From positions 2,009,001 through 2,073,000 of the forward strand of contig JAKZAP010000008.1 in NCBI GenBank assembly GCA_023053575.1: a stretch of 64,000 bases of DNA, given 5' to 3'. This DNA comes from Branchinecta lynchi. Taxonomy: Eukaryota; Arthropoda; Branchiopoda; Anostraca; Branchinectidae. The notes under the pieces were generated by a model that was not told where the DNA came from, searched no databases, and saw only the letters and a list, made by a program, of their open reading frames with translations. The translations under genes were made by a program, and so were the position numbers. Shown piece by piece: positions 33,660 to 45,719 of this stretch; the stretch's first letter is position 1, and every line of letters starts with the position of its first letter.

Positions 33660-34806
33660 GGCTCTGTAGCCCTGTATTTAGGGGTGGGGGAGGGGGTTCA
33701 AATTAAGGGACAAACAAAATATTTTTAAACAGCTAGTGTGATTGTCGTTTATGGTGCAAAAAGACATGCTGAGCACGACAATGAAAACCGTTTTCTTGCA
33801 GGACAAGTAGTTCATCCGGAATCCAGTGAAAACCGGAAAGTTGGTTAAAAGTAAAAGTTTCATTTGAAGTTGATTAAAGTTTAACCGAAAAGGGCTAGGA
33901 TACGACAGTATAGTTACCCATCACTTGTTCGCTTAAATAATCTTGAAAACCCGATGAAAAAGCGTTAGTTTGTTTTTCTGATATTTCCAAATAATCGATT
34001 ATCCCATTGTGCTTGCCGCTCTTCCCGTTTTTGTGATATCTCTATGGTGCCTGGAACATTTGGCAACAACACCAGCAGCAAACGAGTAAATAAATTGTGT
34101 ATCAAATAAACAAAGAAGTGTCTGCAGTCTGCAGTGCCAAAAACTAGTGCTAGCTAGTGAGGTGTCTTGTGTAGTGATAGTTTAGTGATTTTCGCGGGCG
34201 AATTGTGGACGGATTCACCATGGGAAAGCGTCCACATTCCCAACGTCCCTACTGAAGACTACTGTGGACAGAATGAAAATCCCCAATAGGTGTTGTAATA
34301 ATTCAATGTATTTGAATCTAAGATGTAAAAATAAGTTGCCTGTTCAGTTAAACTTTAAATGTTCGATTTAGAGGTAAAAAGACATGCTGAACACGATGGT
34401 GAAAACCATTTCTCGCCTGACAACTTGTTCGCCCGGAATCCGGCCAAAACCGGAAAATTTGTTAAAAGAAAAGTTTGATTAGATGACAGATTAAGGGGCA
34501 AGAAGACAGGCTGAGTATGTATATGACAGTCATTTTTTATCCGGACATATAATTAGTCCGGAATCCGGTTGTAACCGGATTTTTTTTTAAGTCAAACTCT
34601 TATTCAAAGTTGATTAGATGTTCTTTATAGGGATTTGACGCTGGATTTGTTTCTGAATTTTCTTTTTTTGCTGGACTTGTAGCTTGCTCGAACTTGGTTT
34701 TCTCTCTGATTAGCCTGGCGAAGACTAAATCTGGCGAATAAGACAAGACCCTATTGTCTGAATCAAAGATTAGATTTTTGGGATCCCATGGACACCTTTG
34801 GTCTTG
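33660..34806 (+). mobile_element. HINE-like element, CAAGACC family, 5'-truncated, plus orientation
   Basis: Begins inside the arm (GCTCTGTAGCCC, 33660) and ends GGGATCCCATGGACACC...GGTCTTG at 34806, followed by TT. The core units carry GACATGCTGA and CCGGAAA blocks. A TTAA element (33878-34354) sits inside. Confidence 0.78.
33878..34354 (+). mobile_element. TTAA-type element, copy 2, nested in HINE
   Basis: 477 bp; AGTTTAACCGAAAAGG and CAGTTAAACT ends; TTAA at 33874-33877 and 34355-34358. Other HINE copies read GTTGATTAAATGTTCG without interruption, which confirms the 4-bp TTAA duplication. Confidence 0.9.
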
Positions 34807-35340
34807 TTTACTAGTGTCATTAATCATACGTAAGTGCTTATTATGTTGTGAAAGGTACCGTAAATTAGTTGTGGCGGTAACCATAACTACGATAGCTATT
34901 TTATTAAATGAATCTTGAATCTTTATGGGAGGATTATATTTCCCTAATACATACAGTGTAAAATTTATATCGGATGTTTCAGTCTTAGATATATGAATGC
35001 TGCTAATAAATTCTGGGACTACCTTGATTTGTTCGGTCGAATAAAAAGTCCTCTGCTGAAGACTCACTCCACTGGTGTTGAAGTTTATTACACCGTCAGA
35101 AGTTTCATAACAAATAAGACAAGGATGCGCAGTTTTCAACAGACACCACTTGGGATGTATGCCTAATCTGTCTGTTTTGTATTGGACGAAGGGTTTTGTC
35201 CCCATCAATCATAACAAATATCGTCGTGACGGCAAATAACGTCGTATCGAAGAGTCCGTCAACAAGCTGAAGAATCAAAACAATTTGACAAATAATTGCA
35301 CGAACTGCATGTTTACCTTACAGAAATAGAAGAAACACGT
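34807..35340. other. Intronic sequence, nothing recognised
   Basis: No repeat or coding feature seen. The 202-codon minus-strand frame covering 34600-35208 crosses the HINE boundary and is not credible. Confidence 0.4.
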
Positions 35341-35348
35341 TTCCCGTC

Positions 35349-35725
35349 AATGCTCTTTTCGTTTAAACATATAAACAGCGGACCATTTTCGAGTCTTTTT
35401 GCAAATCTGGAAGTTTTTAACACGTGAAGGTTCTTTGTTAGCCACATTTTTGCACCTGAACTTTATTATATCAAGTCTGTTATATATCAATGATCGCGAT
35501 GAATATCCTACGAGTATCAGACTTTCTCGTTAGTGCTCTTTTCATTACAAAACTTATAATCAGCGGACCACTTCCGAGTCTTTTCACAAATCGGGAAGTT
35601 TGTAAACACGTACTTCGCTACAAAAGGTTCATTGGTAGCCACATTTTTGCAACTGAACTTTTATGTCAAGCCTGTTCTATATCAATGATCGCGATGAATC
35701 CTATGAGTATCAGACTTTGGTCTCT
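35349..35725. repeat. Diverged tandem duplication of about 195 bp
   Basis: Two copies share AGTGCTCTTTTC, ATAAACAGCGGACCA/ATAATCAGCGGACCA, TAGCCACATTTTTGCA and ATCAATGATCGCGATGAAT (starts near 35488 and 35683). Confidence 0.8.
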
Positions 35726-36508
35726 TGACATTCAAACCTATTCCTGATGGTGCAATTATAATCAGCCCTCTCCTGCTTTTGTGGCATTTTGAGCAGCTCC
35801 AAAATTAATCAGGGTGTAAGTATGGTCTTGAAGACCTGGCTAGCTCTGACCATCGAAAGCGCCAGAACAAGATCGAATACCAACAATTTGCCGCTGGTCA
35901 TAAGACCAAACCAAGATTGGTTTTGAGACTGATCGTAAGACCAAGACCAATATTCAAGACTACATCTCTGCTAATATTATTGTTGAACTGTAGCAGGATA
36001 TCGGTGGATGTGTTTTCAGCCTCCACTACAGACCTTATACATTTCTGTCACCACGATCAACCAAAACAGCGTAAGGCTCTTTTACGGGACTGTCCTATTT
36101 AGTGAGTGTACCTCAAGGCGAATGAGTAGCTCTGAGTCATCGCCATCCGGAGGGTGGAATAGGCTTTATTTTTTTATTTATTTTTTTACTAAATGAAACC
36201 CGTAGGCTTTATTAGCAAAACTTTTAGAGTATTTTATGAAGGTAGGCTTTCAAAAATACCAAATTATTGTGCAATGAATATTCCTGAGTGCAGTCACACA
36301 TGGAAAACCTAGGGTTTGTTTGTACCCCTGGCTATTACCCTTCACTCCAGCCCCTACTACCAGTGATTTTAATTTATAAAATTTGGTTATGGTTGAACTG
36401 TGTATGCATTTTACATCTGCAAATGTGTTGCGAATTCTGAATGGGCGATTCCATTGATCGCGACATGCAAATTCGGCATTATTTTTGTGAAAGCCAGTTT
36501 AAGGTTGA
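35726..36508. other. Intronic sequence, nothing recognised
   Basis: AT-rich, with a T-rich low-complexity stretch near 36165-36190. No feature supported. Confidence 0.4.
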
Positions 36509-36517
36509 GTTATACAT

Positions 36518-37082
36518 GGGATCGACTAAAACCAGGAAGGGAAGGGAACGCGAGAAAAGCAGGAAGGCATACTAAAACCAGGAAGGGCATACTAAAACGA
36601 GGAAGGCTGTCGCCAGAATTCGCCGCACCGTTCCCTTCCTCTATTTAGTATTCTTTGAGGGGTCGACAAGTTTCCAAATTCAAAGTGCACCATCCCTTCC
36701 TCCTTTTAGTATCCTGACATGGGTAGGCATTAAGTTCAGTCAGGGGTCGGCAACTATAAAAATTGTAATGCATCTTTTTTTCTCGTTCTGACGGTAGGCG
36801 ACTAAAATCCTCCGAGTCCGGCGAGGGGTCAGCAACAATAATAATTCTATAACGAGGAAGGGATGGTGAACTTTAGGTCTGAAAAGTTTCCCACCCCTCT
36901 AAGAACAGACAGAAACAGAGGAAGGGAACGGTGCAGCTTTTGAGTTTTTCGCAGCCTTGAATTCGGATGACATCCTTCCTCGTTTTAGTATGCCCTTCCT
37001 CGTTTTAGTATGCCCTTCCTGGTTTTAGTATGCCTTCCTGCTTTTCTCGCGTTCCCTTCCCTTCCTGGTTTTAGTCGATCCC
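36518..37082. mobile_element. MULE-like foldback with long TIRs and 9-bp TSD
   Basis: 565 bp. Inverted repeats beginning GGGATCGACTAAAACC are essentially perfect for about 86 bp, after which the right arm has one extra 24-bp unit (GGCATACTAAAACGAGGAAG). Flanked by GTTATACAT (36509-36517) and GTTATACAC (37083-37091). Long TIRs and a 9-bp duplication fit Mutator-like elements. Tip and TAAAA-AGG motif recall the array at 4722-7982. Confidence 0.88.
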
Positions 37083-37446
37083 GTTATACACACTGCTCTA
37101 CTCCAAGTCGAGTTAAAGCTCGTGTTATTAAATTTGAATTTCCCGTAGGCAACTTCACGTTCCACGTATAAAGTTACATCAACACTTCTTCGCTTCCCTA
37201 GTCGCTCACGCCGTGTTCTACATCCTCTTCAAGGTTGCTTTCATTTTCCCCGACATTTCCAGGGGAAGTTCGAAAATATCCACCCTAAAAGAGGTAAGCT
37301 TTTACTTTCAACTGCAATCATTTTAGTTTGCTTTCCTTTTTCTGTCCAAGTTCCTGATTGGACGGTTGAAAGATCCCAAGCCGCGACTTCATAAATAGAT
37401 ACAAAAGGTTTGTAAAAAGTGTTGCAAAGGCGTGACTGATCACTAA
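37083..37446. other. Intronic sequence, nothing recognised
   Basis: No supported feature. Confidence 0.4.
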
Positions 37447-37974
37447 AGGCGTTTTTCGTGCTCCTACAAACAGTTTGTGGGTCGACTTTGGCCCGAAAAG
37501 AGTGTTTCCGCGGTCTTTCGTGCGGCCCACAAGTGTGTTTCCGCGACCAACAGGATTTTCGTGGCTCAAGTTCGACAAACGACTGGCGAGGTGATTGTCG
37601 ATTTTGTGGCTTGATTCTGGCAGGAAATCAAATTAAGCAGCTAAATAGTGTCTAAACAATAAAATTAACTACTTTTTCAAGCATATAGACTTCAAACTGA
37701 AAATGCTTTTTGTACAGTATGGTAAGGAAATAAGCCAGCAGTTCTATTTGTAGAGATTTTACATGAATTTTATTTTTATTGTCAGATATGATCTTAATTC
37801 GCTCCGAAGTGCGAATTAAGGTAATTAAGATATTTGAACTTACAGCCAAAAAAATAGATAAAACGGCGTTTCCGCGAGTTTCAACTTGTGACTCGACTGT
37901 GTAGCACACAATCGTGTTTCCGCGACAAACATTCAGAAGTGTGTGGCCCACAACTGTGTCGCAGAAAAACGCCT
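37447..37974. mobile_element. Non-autonomous repeat with AGGCGTTTTTCG ends, copy 2
   Basis: Ends AGGCGTTTTTCG and GCAGAAAAACGCCT are inverted; the body matches 22996-23454 and has extra GTGGCCCACAA and ACACAATCGTGTTTCCGCGAC blocks. Superfamily not assigned. Confidence 0.7.
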
Positions 37975-38707
37975 GAAGATAGCATTCGAGTGGGTTATTA
38001 CAAATTACAATGATAAGAGGAGGGGCGAGCGCCGTATTGTTTCATTGGACTATATTTAAAGACAAAATTGATACACAATTAATATTCCTGCCAGGAAAGC
38101 ACAAAAGGAGTGCATGGCTAGGGAGGGAAATGACCGATATTAATTAAACAACAAACATAATCAACTAACTGAATACTGTAGACTAACGGGAGGAGACGAA
38201 AAAATAACCAATGCCTTCAGATTTAAATGAAAAAGAGAGAAAAATAAGGGAAACAGGGAACGAGAAAGAAAGAAAACAAACGAAAAGAAAATTGTGGTAG
38301 ACGACTCAAGGAACGAAAAAGAAAGAAAACAAAAAACAAAATAAATTCTGATAATTATAACGCTCTCTGGAACGAAAATAATAACAACGTGGACATATGT
38401 CATCACTCTTATATCAGTTCCTGTAGAACCGATAGTTATTATCACTTATGACGTTCGCGATCATAAGTAAATTGTAACGATCGTAACAGTCGTGGAACGA
38501 AAGTAATAAGAGGGAGGAGCTAAGTTACTTCTTACGGGGGTCTCTGGAACCGAAATAATAAGAAAAGAAGTTACGATCGTAACTAATAATAAGTTGTTGG
38601 AACGCTAGTAGTAGTAGTATTAGAAAAGTTTTATTGAAAATAAACGTTCTTTTTTCAATAGCACAACAAAAGCGTGGCTTCCGAAGCTTTGCCAACTTAT
38701 AGGAAAA
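37975..38707. other. Purine-rich intronic stretch with short inverted repeats
   Basis: Strongly A/G-biased (38220-38350) and contains CGATCGTAAC-type inverted repeats with GGAACGAAA motifs (38370-38600). May be an old MITE; no clear ends. Confidence 0.4.
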
Positions 38708-40328
38708 CAAGAGCTACGAGCTCATATGGCACTTGTTACGAGTAGGTGATGCAAGGAAGTAGATGAGAATGTCACAAAATACCACCTTCAACCCCCCTAG
38801 GTTCGGACCTAGAAATAGGATATCTAGTTTCACTCGAGTCTGAGTATTTCTGGCATTGCGTCGGATCATATAGGGCATATTACTTTTCTACCTTTTAAGT
38901 TTAGATCCACTCGTTTGATTCCTGAACATGCCACACTATTTCCGGTACCCCCCCCCCCCCTCCAACTCCCCCTGCCACGGCCGAATCTCGTTCGCGCACA
39001 TAAATGAATTACCTAAAGCATCTTCTCTTACCGCCTATCAAGTTTCACTCGAATCTGAGCATTTTTCGGGAAGTTGCTCGAGCACCGTGCTCGGATTTAG
39101 TCCGGACCCTAAAATATGTCATCTAGGGCATATGATCTCTCTACTTTCCAAGTTTCATTAAAATCGCTCCACTCGTGACCCGTAAGCGAGCCACAGAAAT
39201 TCCGAGACTCTCCCTCTAACTCCCTCCTCTGTGACCGAATAGATTAGGACGCCAAATAACGAATCTGGGACGCATATACTCGGTCCTGTCCAACTTGCAT
39301 CCCATTCGGTCCATTCGTTTGGTTTTTGTGCATGTCAAAAAGTTTCCGGACCCCTCTCCAACTCCCCTAACTATGGCTGCATGTCGTTCGAAAACCTGTT
39401 TTGCATATCTAGGTCATCAGTGCTTATCACCCATAAAGTTTCACTAAGAATCGGACCACCTGTTCGCAACCTAGGGAAGTCAGTAATCTCCGGGTTTCCA
39501 CTCCCTTAACTCCCGCAAAAACGGTCGGATCCAGGAACGGAAGTTTTCTTAGGGCATCGTGTCGGGTTCTTAAGTCTATTTGGTCGGGTCAGCAACATGC
39601 CCGCCAAGTTTTATCGTCCATGGCACGTCTGGAAGTGTCATAACTCTCGATCACTGGAATTCCGAGAAACCTCCTCTACCCCCCCCCCCCCCCAAAGAGC
39701 CCCGGTAAGATCTGGTTCTGTCAAGAACGTGTCGGAAGAGCTTATGCTTGTTCTCCTACCAAATTCTATCCCGATCCCTCGACTCTTAAACGTTTCAGGG
39801 GATTTCCGGTGGCCCCCTCCAACTCCCACCACAACGTGGAACAGTTGAGACGATAGCTCTTTCCACTTGCCAAGTTTCATTCAAATCCGTTCAAGCGTTA
39901 TGCATGCCACTAGATTCCGGACCCCCCCCCCCCCCCCCATGATGGTTAGATCGGGGAAACAACTATTCTCAAGGCATACAGTTCGGGCCCCTGGTATGCC
40001 TACCAAATTTCATCGTGTTAGTACCTAACTGGCGGTATCTCCGAATTCTTCCCCCACCCCCCAACTCCCCCCACAGGGCCCGAATCCGGTCCGGTTATGT
40101 CAACGATGCATTTAGGACTTGAGCAAGTTCTTCTCACCAAGTTTCGTCCCAATCCCTCCACTCCAAGCGTTTCCAAGATTTCCGGTTTCGCCCTCCAGCT
40201 CCCCCCAAAGTCACCGGATCCGATCCAGATTTTAAGTGGCACGAGGTCACGAGGGGCACGAGGTCTCTCCACATATCCAATTTCATTGCTATCCGATCAC
40301 CCGGTCGAAAGTCATAAATACCTCAAGA
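38708..40328 (-). mobile_element. HINE-A element, truncated copy
   Basis: Begins CAAGAGCTACGAGCTCATATGGCACTTG, the same terminal stem-loop and subterminal repeat as 61667-63103 and (reversed) 8657-11220. The tandem core (CAAGTTTCAT..., poly-C tracts) runs to about 40328 where it stops abruptly at a (CAAT)n run; the expected terminal hairpin is missing. Confidence 0.75.
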
Positions 40329-40497
40329 TTCAATCAATCAATCAATCAATCATCGCATTTATTTCTGAATAACTGTTTCACAACATGATAACCTAGGACT
40401 GTCAACTTAAACAAAATATAATTGATATTTACAATTCGTTTTAAAACTTGTACGACTTCATAACTTGTAACAAAATTAAATGGTATGTCAACATAAA
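40329..40497 (-). repeat. (CAAT)n run and short unassigned segment
   Basis: ATTCAATCAATC repeats at 40329-40352 look like a minus-strand LINE 3' tail placed in HINE-A. The following 140 bp may be LINE 3' UTR or the upstream part of LINE2 copy A ORF1; undecided. Confidence 0.35.
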
Positions 40498-41763
40498 CAA
40501 GACCAAAGGTTTCGATGAGATCCCAAAAATTCAATATCTGATCCGGACAACTGGGTCTTGTCTTAGCCAGATCCAGTCTTCGCTTGACTCCTTGAACATT
40601 TTTACAATTAAAATTCAGAAACAGATTAAGGCCAAATAGCTAATCACCTGAGAAAACCAAGTTCAGATTTGGATTCAGCATGTGTGTTTACCCCTATAAG
40701 TCATATCTGTTTTGACGAAAACTTCCTGCCACTTCTGCCAATTTCCCGGTTCCGGCCGAACTCCAGAACTACTTGTCCGGCGAAAAAAGAAAGCTCAAAG
40801 ACGAAATCAGGGTATCTTCTTTCCCCAGTAATGAACATCTAATCAACTTCAAATAGAAATTTAGCTTATAACAAATTTTCCGATTCCAGCAGGATTCCGG
40901 TCGAACTATATGTCCGGATAAAATACGATTGTCATACAGGGACTCAGCATCTCTTCTTACCCCTAAATCGCTTATCTAATCAACTAGAAATAAAACTTTG
41001 ACTTCCAACAGTTTTCTGCTTTTGGCCGGATTCCGGACGAACTACATGTCTGGGTAGAAGCTTGTTTTCACATAAGTGTTCAGCATATCTTCTTGCCCTA
41101 AATCGAACATCTAATCGACTCCAAATAAAACTTTTAATTTTGACAAACTTTCCGGTTTGGGCCGGATTCCGGTCGAAATACTTGTCCGTCGAGAAAATAG
41201 TTTTCACCATCGTCTTCAGCATGTCTTCCTACCTCTAAATCGAACATTTAATCAACTTCAAATAAAACTTTTACTTTCAACAAACTTTCCGGTTTGGGCC
41301 GGATTCCGGGCGAAATACTTGTCCGTCGAGAAAATAATTTTCACCATCGTCTTCAGCATGTCTTCCTACCCCTAAATCGAACATCTAATTAACTTTAAAT
41401 AAAACTTTTACTTTCAACAAACTTTCCGGTTTTGGCCGGATTCCGGGCTTGTCTACTTGTCTGATGACAAATAGTTTTCACCATCGTGTTCAGCATGTCT
41501 TCTTACCCCATAATCGACTATCACACTAGCTGTTTCAAAATATTTTGTGTGTCCCTTAATTTGAATCCCCTCCCCCACCCCTAAATGTAGAGCTACAAAG
41601 CCCATCTACGAACTTGACTGGTCCGACGACCCAACGAACCCTCACACCAAGTTTTATCAAAATATCTCATCCCGTTCGAGAGTTATCGTGCTTACAGACG
41701 GACGGACAGACGGACAACTTTTGCGATGTCATAGGTATCCCTCCACTTACGTTTTGGGATCCC
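40498..41763 (-). mobile_element. HINE-like element, CAAGACC family
   Basis: From CAAGACCAAAGG to GGGATCCC, then AAAAACTTC. Core units spaced 137 bp (TCCGGTTT at 41151, 41288, 41425), then the arm and GACGGACGGACAGACGG before CAACTTTTGCGATGTC. Very similar to 48498-49950, including the left arm, indicating a recent common source. It directly abuts LINE2 copy A on the right and may have landed in its ORF1. Confidence 0.85.
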
Positions 41764-42075
41764 AAAAACTTCACAAAATATGGCACAAATGAGTTAAGGA
41801 ATCTATCAGAAAAAATCGGGTATGAAGTTTTTCGTGTTCATGAATTCCACCGAATGCCCAAGCGCTGCTTTCGCTGTCAATCCCCAAACCACGGTGTAGC
41901 CAAATGCCCGCATCCGTCTGATTCTCCAAAATGCGCTCGTTGTGCTGGTTGCCACAGTTACAGCAAAGATTCGCCTTGCTCACTGCCTCCAAAGTGTGCC
42001 AATTGCGACGGTTGTCATGTTTCTTTTAGCCTCAGATGCAGCGTTATGAGGAAAGCCGTGGGTCTTGGCAAATAA
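41764..42075 (+). CDS. LINE2 copy A: ORF1 C-terminus with zinc knuckles (partial)
   Basis: The frame enters from the HINE boundary and reads about 100 residues with clustered cysteines: CFRCQSPNHGVAKCPH is a CCHC knuckle, followed by CARCAGCHSYSKDSPC and CANCDGCH. It ends at TAA 42073-42075, and the last A is the first base of an ATG (TAATG) opening ORF2. Such stop-start overlap suggests translation of ORF2 by reinitiation. The N-terminal part of ORF1 is missing or upstream of the HINE. Confidence 0.75.
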   Translation, partial: KNFTKYGTNELRNLSEKIGYEVFRVHEFHRMPKRCFRCQSPNHGVAKCPHPSDSPKCARCAGCHSYSKDSPCSLPPKCANCDGCHVSFSLRCSVMRKAVGLGK

Positions 42076-42814
42076 TGGTTTTTCAGGAAAAGAAACTTCG
42101 CTGTGTGTCATTAAATATAAATGGCACAAAGGACAAAGATCTTCTACTTGATGATTTGCTAGGCAGCTCCGACATTCTTTGTCTCCAAGAGCATCTGCTA
42201 TCCGCCCCCAGTAGCGAAAGTTTGCGCAGATCTCCTGAGCATTTTGTGTTCATCCAGCCGGCAATGAAAACTAGAGGTCGTCCTTCCGGTGGGTTGGCCA
42301 TTTTTCTTCGAGCCAGCGAGTGTTCAGCACCACCAAAACTGTTCCAGTCTGGACGTTACGCTCTTGCCGTTCAGCTGGACAATATTGTTCTTGTTAACAT
42401 TTATTTACCTTGCGACCGGCGGAACATTGCATCACATAGTTCATTTGCTAAGGCTTGTCAGAAAATCAGAACACTTCTGTCAGACATTTCACGGAAAGGA
42501 ATGAAATGGGCTCTTGTTGGGGATATCAACACTGATCTTCTGACTTCCTCTGTACGGACTGATTTATTTTTCGATTCTTTACCGGTAGCTCACAGTCTCA
42601 TTGAGAAATCTCTACCCTTTTCATATATACATAATCGTGGCGCTAATGTTTCCAACCTTGATCATTTGATTGTTTCTGAAACATGTCTTATTGACGGTAT
42701 TGTTGAGGTTGATGAGGAGAAAATTGAGGACGACCATCTGCCTCTGTCTTTCTGTTTGGTTGTCCCTGTTTCTCGTATCAGTTGTCCAAATCCCAAGAAG
42801 GCCTGGATCCAAAA
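42075..42814 (+). pseudogene. LINE2 copy A ORF2, segment 1: endonuclease domain
   Basis: Starts at ATG 42075 (MVFQEKKLRCVSLNING). APE-type endonuclease blocks are all present: SLNINGT, LQEHLL, GGLAIFLR, GDINTD, LDHLIVSE and DDHLPLSF. The frame is cut at GGATCCAAAA (42811-42814) by LINE3. The next codons are found at 46134 (RNWNRIDAVLY), exactly as in the uninterrupted copy at 54066-56917. Confidence 0.9.
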
Positions 42815-42895
42815 TAATAATACCTTTATTTCAGCCAGAGGCCATATACACATAACAACAAAAACAGAACAACATCTAACAAACACTAAAACGCG

Positions 42896-45719
42896 CTAAG
42901 GACATACGTCCTTGAGGAGCGCCCTCCTAACAGGAAGGCAGCTGAAAAGGGGATCAGCGGCATTCCTAACAAGAAAATTCTCGGACCTGAAAATTCTCTG
43001 ATGGAGGGACGCTTTAGACCGCCTCACTATCTCATTCAGTGAACAGCACCTTCGGGAAACAAGTTCGTGGCTCACGCTACAAATCGTTGGAAGTTTGTAC
43101 AGGCGGCGGGCAACTCGATTGTACCCAGTTTTAAGTAGTCTGGCCGACTTGAGTGAAATATTGGCCACTAGAGAAATACCAAAGAGCTGATAACAATAGC
43201 ACTGGAACAAGCGAGTTTTCACAGCATCAGAACAATGCCCAAATTTGAGGACGAGCATGTTACCTCGCTTAAACAGCCCTCGCAGAAGCGCGGTAACATG
43301 ATCGTCATCTCGACAGTCATCCCGGAGGGTAAACCCCAGATAAGTAAAATTACGTACAAACACAATTTCATTTCCACCGAGCCGTACGCCCTTCTGAGGA
43401 ACCGGTAAGCCAGGGGGTAGATAAGCCATTGCAAATGTTTTTTTCGTGTTAAACAGAATATCATGGGAAGTAGCATAACCATCGCAAATTTGTAGGAGCT
43501 GATTCAGGGCAAAAATGGTAGGCGAAATTAAAACGATGTCGTCTGCAAACATTAAATGATTGTAGCAATACCCGTTGATGTGGCAACCGATCCTCGAAAG
43601 GCATAACTTTAATGAAAGTTCATCAGTGTAAATAGTATACAGCAGTGGGGAAAGAACACCCCCCTGGCGTAGACCGTTCTTCAGGTGAAAAAACTCACTG
43701 TAGCTATCCCCCCAACGAACACGAAATCTTTGTTCAGTGAACCAGTAACATAATAATTTCACGTAAACGGTGGGGACCCCTCTACGCACCAAAATATCTA
43801 GCATAATACGGTGGTTCACGCGATCGAACGCCTTAGTTAATCAATAAAACACCTTAAACAACCTTATCAATAAAACACAAAAATACCGGAGTCGAGAAGA
43901 ACAGAAAATAATCTACGACGAATTTCAGAAGAAAAATCGCGAAATCAACTCCGCACTTTTGTTTGAAGCCAAACTGGTATGGAGCAGTAACGAGCCACTG
44001 TTTCATATGGTCTGCTAAACATTTCTCAAGAATCTTCGAGAGAACCGTAGCCAACGCAATTGGTCGATAATTATCAGAATTAGATGAATCTGTCGTTCTC
44101 GACTTGGGTACCGGCACCAGGTTCACTGTCATTAGTGAATCAGGCAGGTAAGAATGCCTTAGGAAACCATTAAACAGCGCCGCTAAAATAAGGTATTTTT
44201 TACTCGAAGCGAACCTCAGATGCCTAGCCGAAATACCATCGGCTCCCCCAGCTTTATCAATACCAATAGATAGGAGGTGACGCTCAACCTCAGCAGGAAA
44301 AATAGGCGGAAAATCAGACGGAGGCAAAAGGGGAAAACTAGAGCAATCACTAGGAACTGAATTAAAAAGTGTTTCAAACTTATTCGCCCAATGCTCAGAA
44401 ATCTGCCTAGCGCCACTAACGGAATCTAACGTACTCACACTTGCCTTTGACCCCGAGAAGTTTTGTCTCACATGGGTCCAAAAATCCTTCTGACCACCAA
44501 GGAGGGCTACAGCCATAGCTTCAGCTTTCGCAGCTAAAGCATTTGTTTTACACCATTTCAACTTCGATTTAAAAACAGAACGTGCCCATCTCATATTCTC
44601 ATAAACAATACCAAACACTGGCCTACCGTTAGCAACCCACGTCAAAAAAGCGGCTCTGGACGCAAGGTAAAATTTCTTCACTAAGGAGTTCCATCCAGTA
44701 ACCTGGAATGGCCTGCTCTTGTGCTTTGTAGAGCTAGAACTGGGAATGGCAGACACAGCTGTGGCAGTTAGAGCGAAACAAAAAGTAGCATACAATTTAT
44801 CAAGCAACTCGCAGTGTTCTGCCGAGGAGCATTCAGGGTTACTGCAAAGGAGAGCTTCGGAGGACAGATCGAAATCGTCGAAGGCCACACCGGTCTTCGT
44901 AGAATATTCATGCAGATCCGCCTGTGAAGCACGGTTCCAGTGTACACTAGTCGTTGGCGCGGCGACATCACCGTTTGAGGTACTCGTACCTGGCTCAGAG
45001 CAATTCACGTTAAACACACAGGTAAGTGGGAGATGGTCAGGGCCAAACTCCGGCAGTGTGAGCATTTTGCTTGCAAGCGGACGGAGCGATTGGTTAACCA
45101 CAATATGATCAAGCCATGAAGTTTTGCCTGCGTGGCTATCACTCACATATGTAAACGAGTCAGCAGGGAGGAGATCGACGTCGGCAATTGTCAGGTCGTT
45201 CGAGGCACAGAATCTATTAAGCTCATTGAAGAAAATAGACGGCACATTAGGGTCGGCGTTAGCGTTCCAGTCCCCAGCAATACATAGGTGATCAAAATCA
45301 ACGGTATCGATCATAGCCTGCAGCAGAGCCAGGCAGTCCAAAAACTCGGCTTCATGATCCGAGTCGCAGACTGGCATGTACACGTTAATCACAAGTAGGC
45401 AAGAGTCCGATAGAGTGATGATCGCGGCACAGATCCTGTCGGACTCAGTTTCGATAACACGCACTGATTGATCGACGCTGTTTCTCCATAGGATAGCAGC
45501 ACCACCGTAGGGGCGACCGATATGAAGAACAGTATCTTTCATAGGAGTGACACCTATGCCTCTAAACTGTGGGCTAAGATTGTTCAAGAGACACAGTTCA
45601 GATTCCAGTAGCCAAAGTTCTTGTAAAAGAATCAAATCATGGGTCTGAAAGAGCGGAAGGAGGTCAAAAGCGTTAGATTTCAGCCCCCGACAATTATAGG
45701 ACGCGGTTCTAATTACCAT
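42896..45719 (-). pseudogene. LINE3 ORF2: endonuclease and reverse transcriptase, broken by a short duplication
   Basis: Start MVIRTASYNCRG at 45719. Endonuclease blocks: LLQELWL, GRPYGGAAILWR, AGDWNAN and FGPDHLPL. RT blocks: NYRPIALATVLSKILEK, then after the break KAFDRVNHRIMLD, LRQGGVLSPLLYTIY, FADDIVLIS and a long C-terminal domain to 42896. The break lies at 43819-43875, where GTTTTATTGAT occurs twice (about 26 bp apart); the duplication brings in a stop. Otherwise the frame is open for over 900 codons, so the insertion is not old. RT clade not assigned; the layout resembles CR1/L2-group elements. Confidence 0.9.

Noticed and set aside
34600..35208. 202-codon minus-strand open frame
   Set aside because: It crosses the HINE 3' end and its N-terminal half is unrelated sequence; no recognisable domain.
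36518..37082. hAT assignment for the long foldback
   Set aside because: The flanking duplication extends to nine bases (GTTATACAT/GTTATACAC) and the TIRs are far longer than hAT ends, so a Mutator-like origin fits better.
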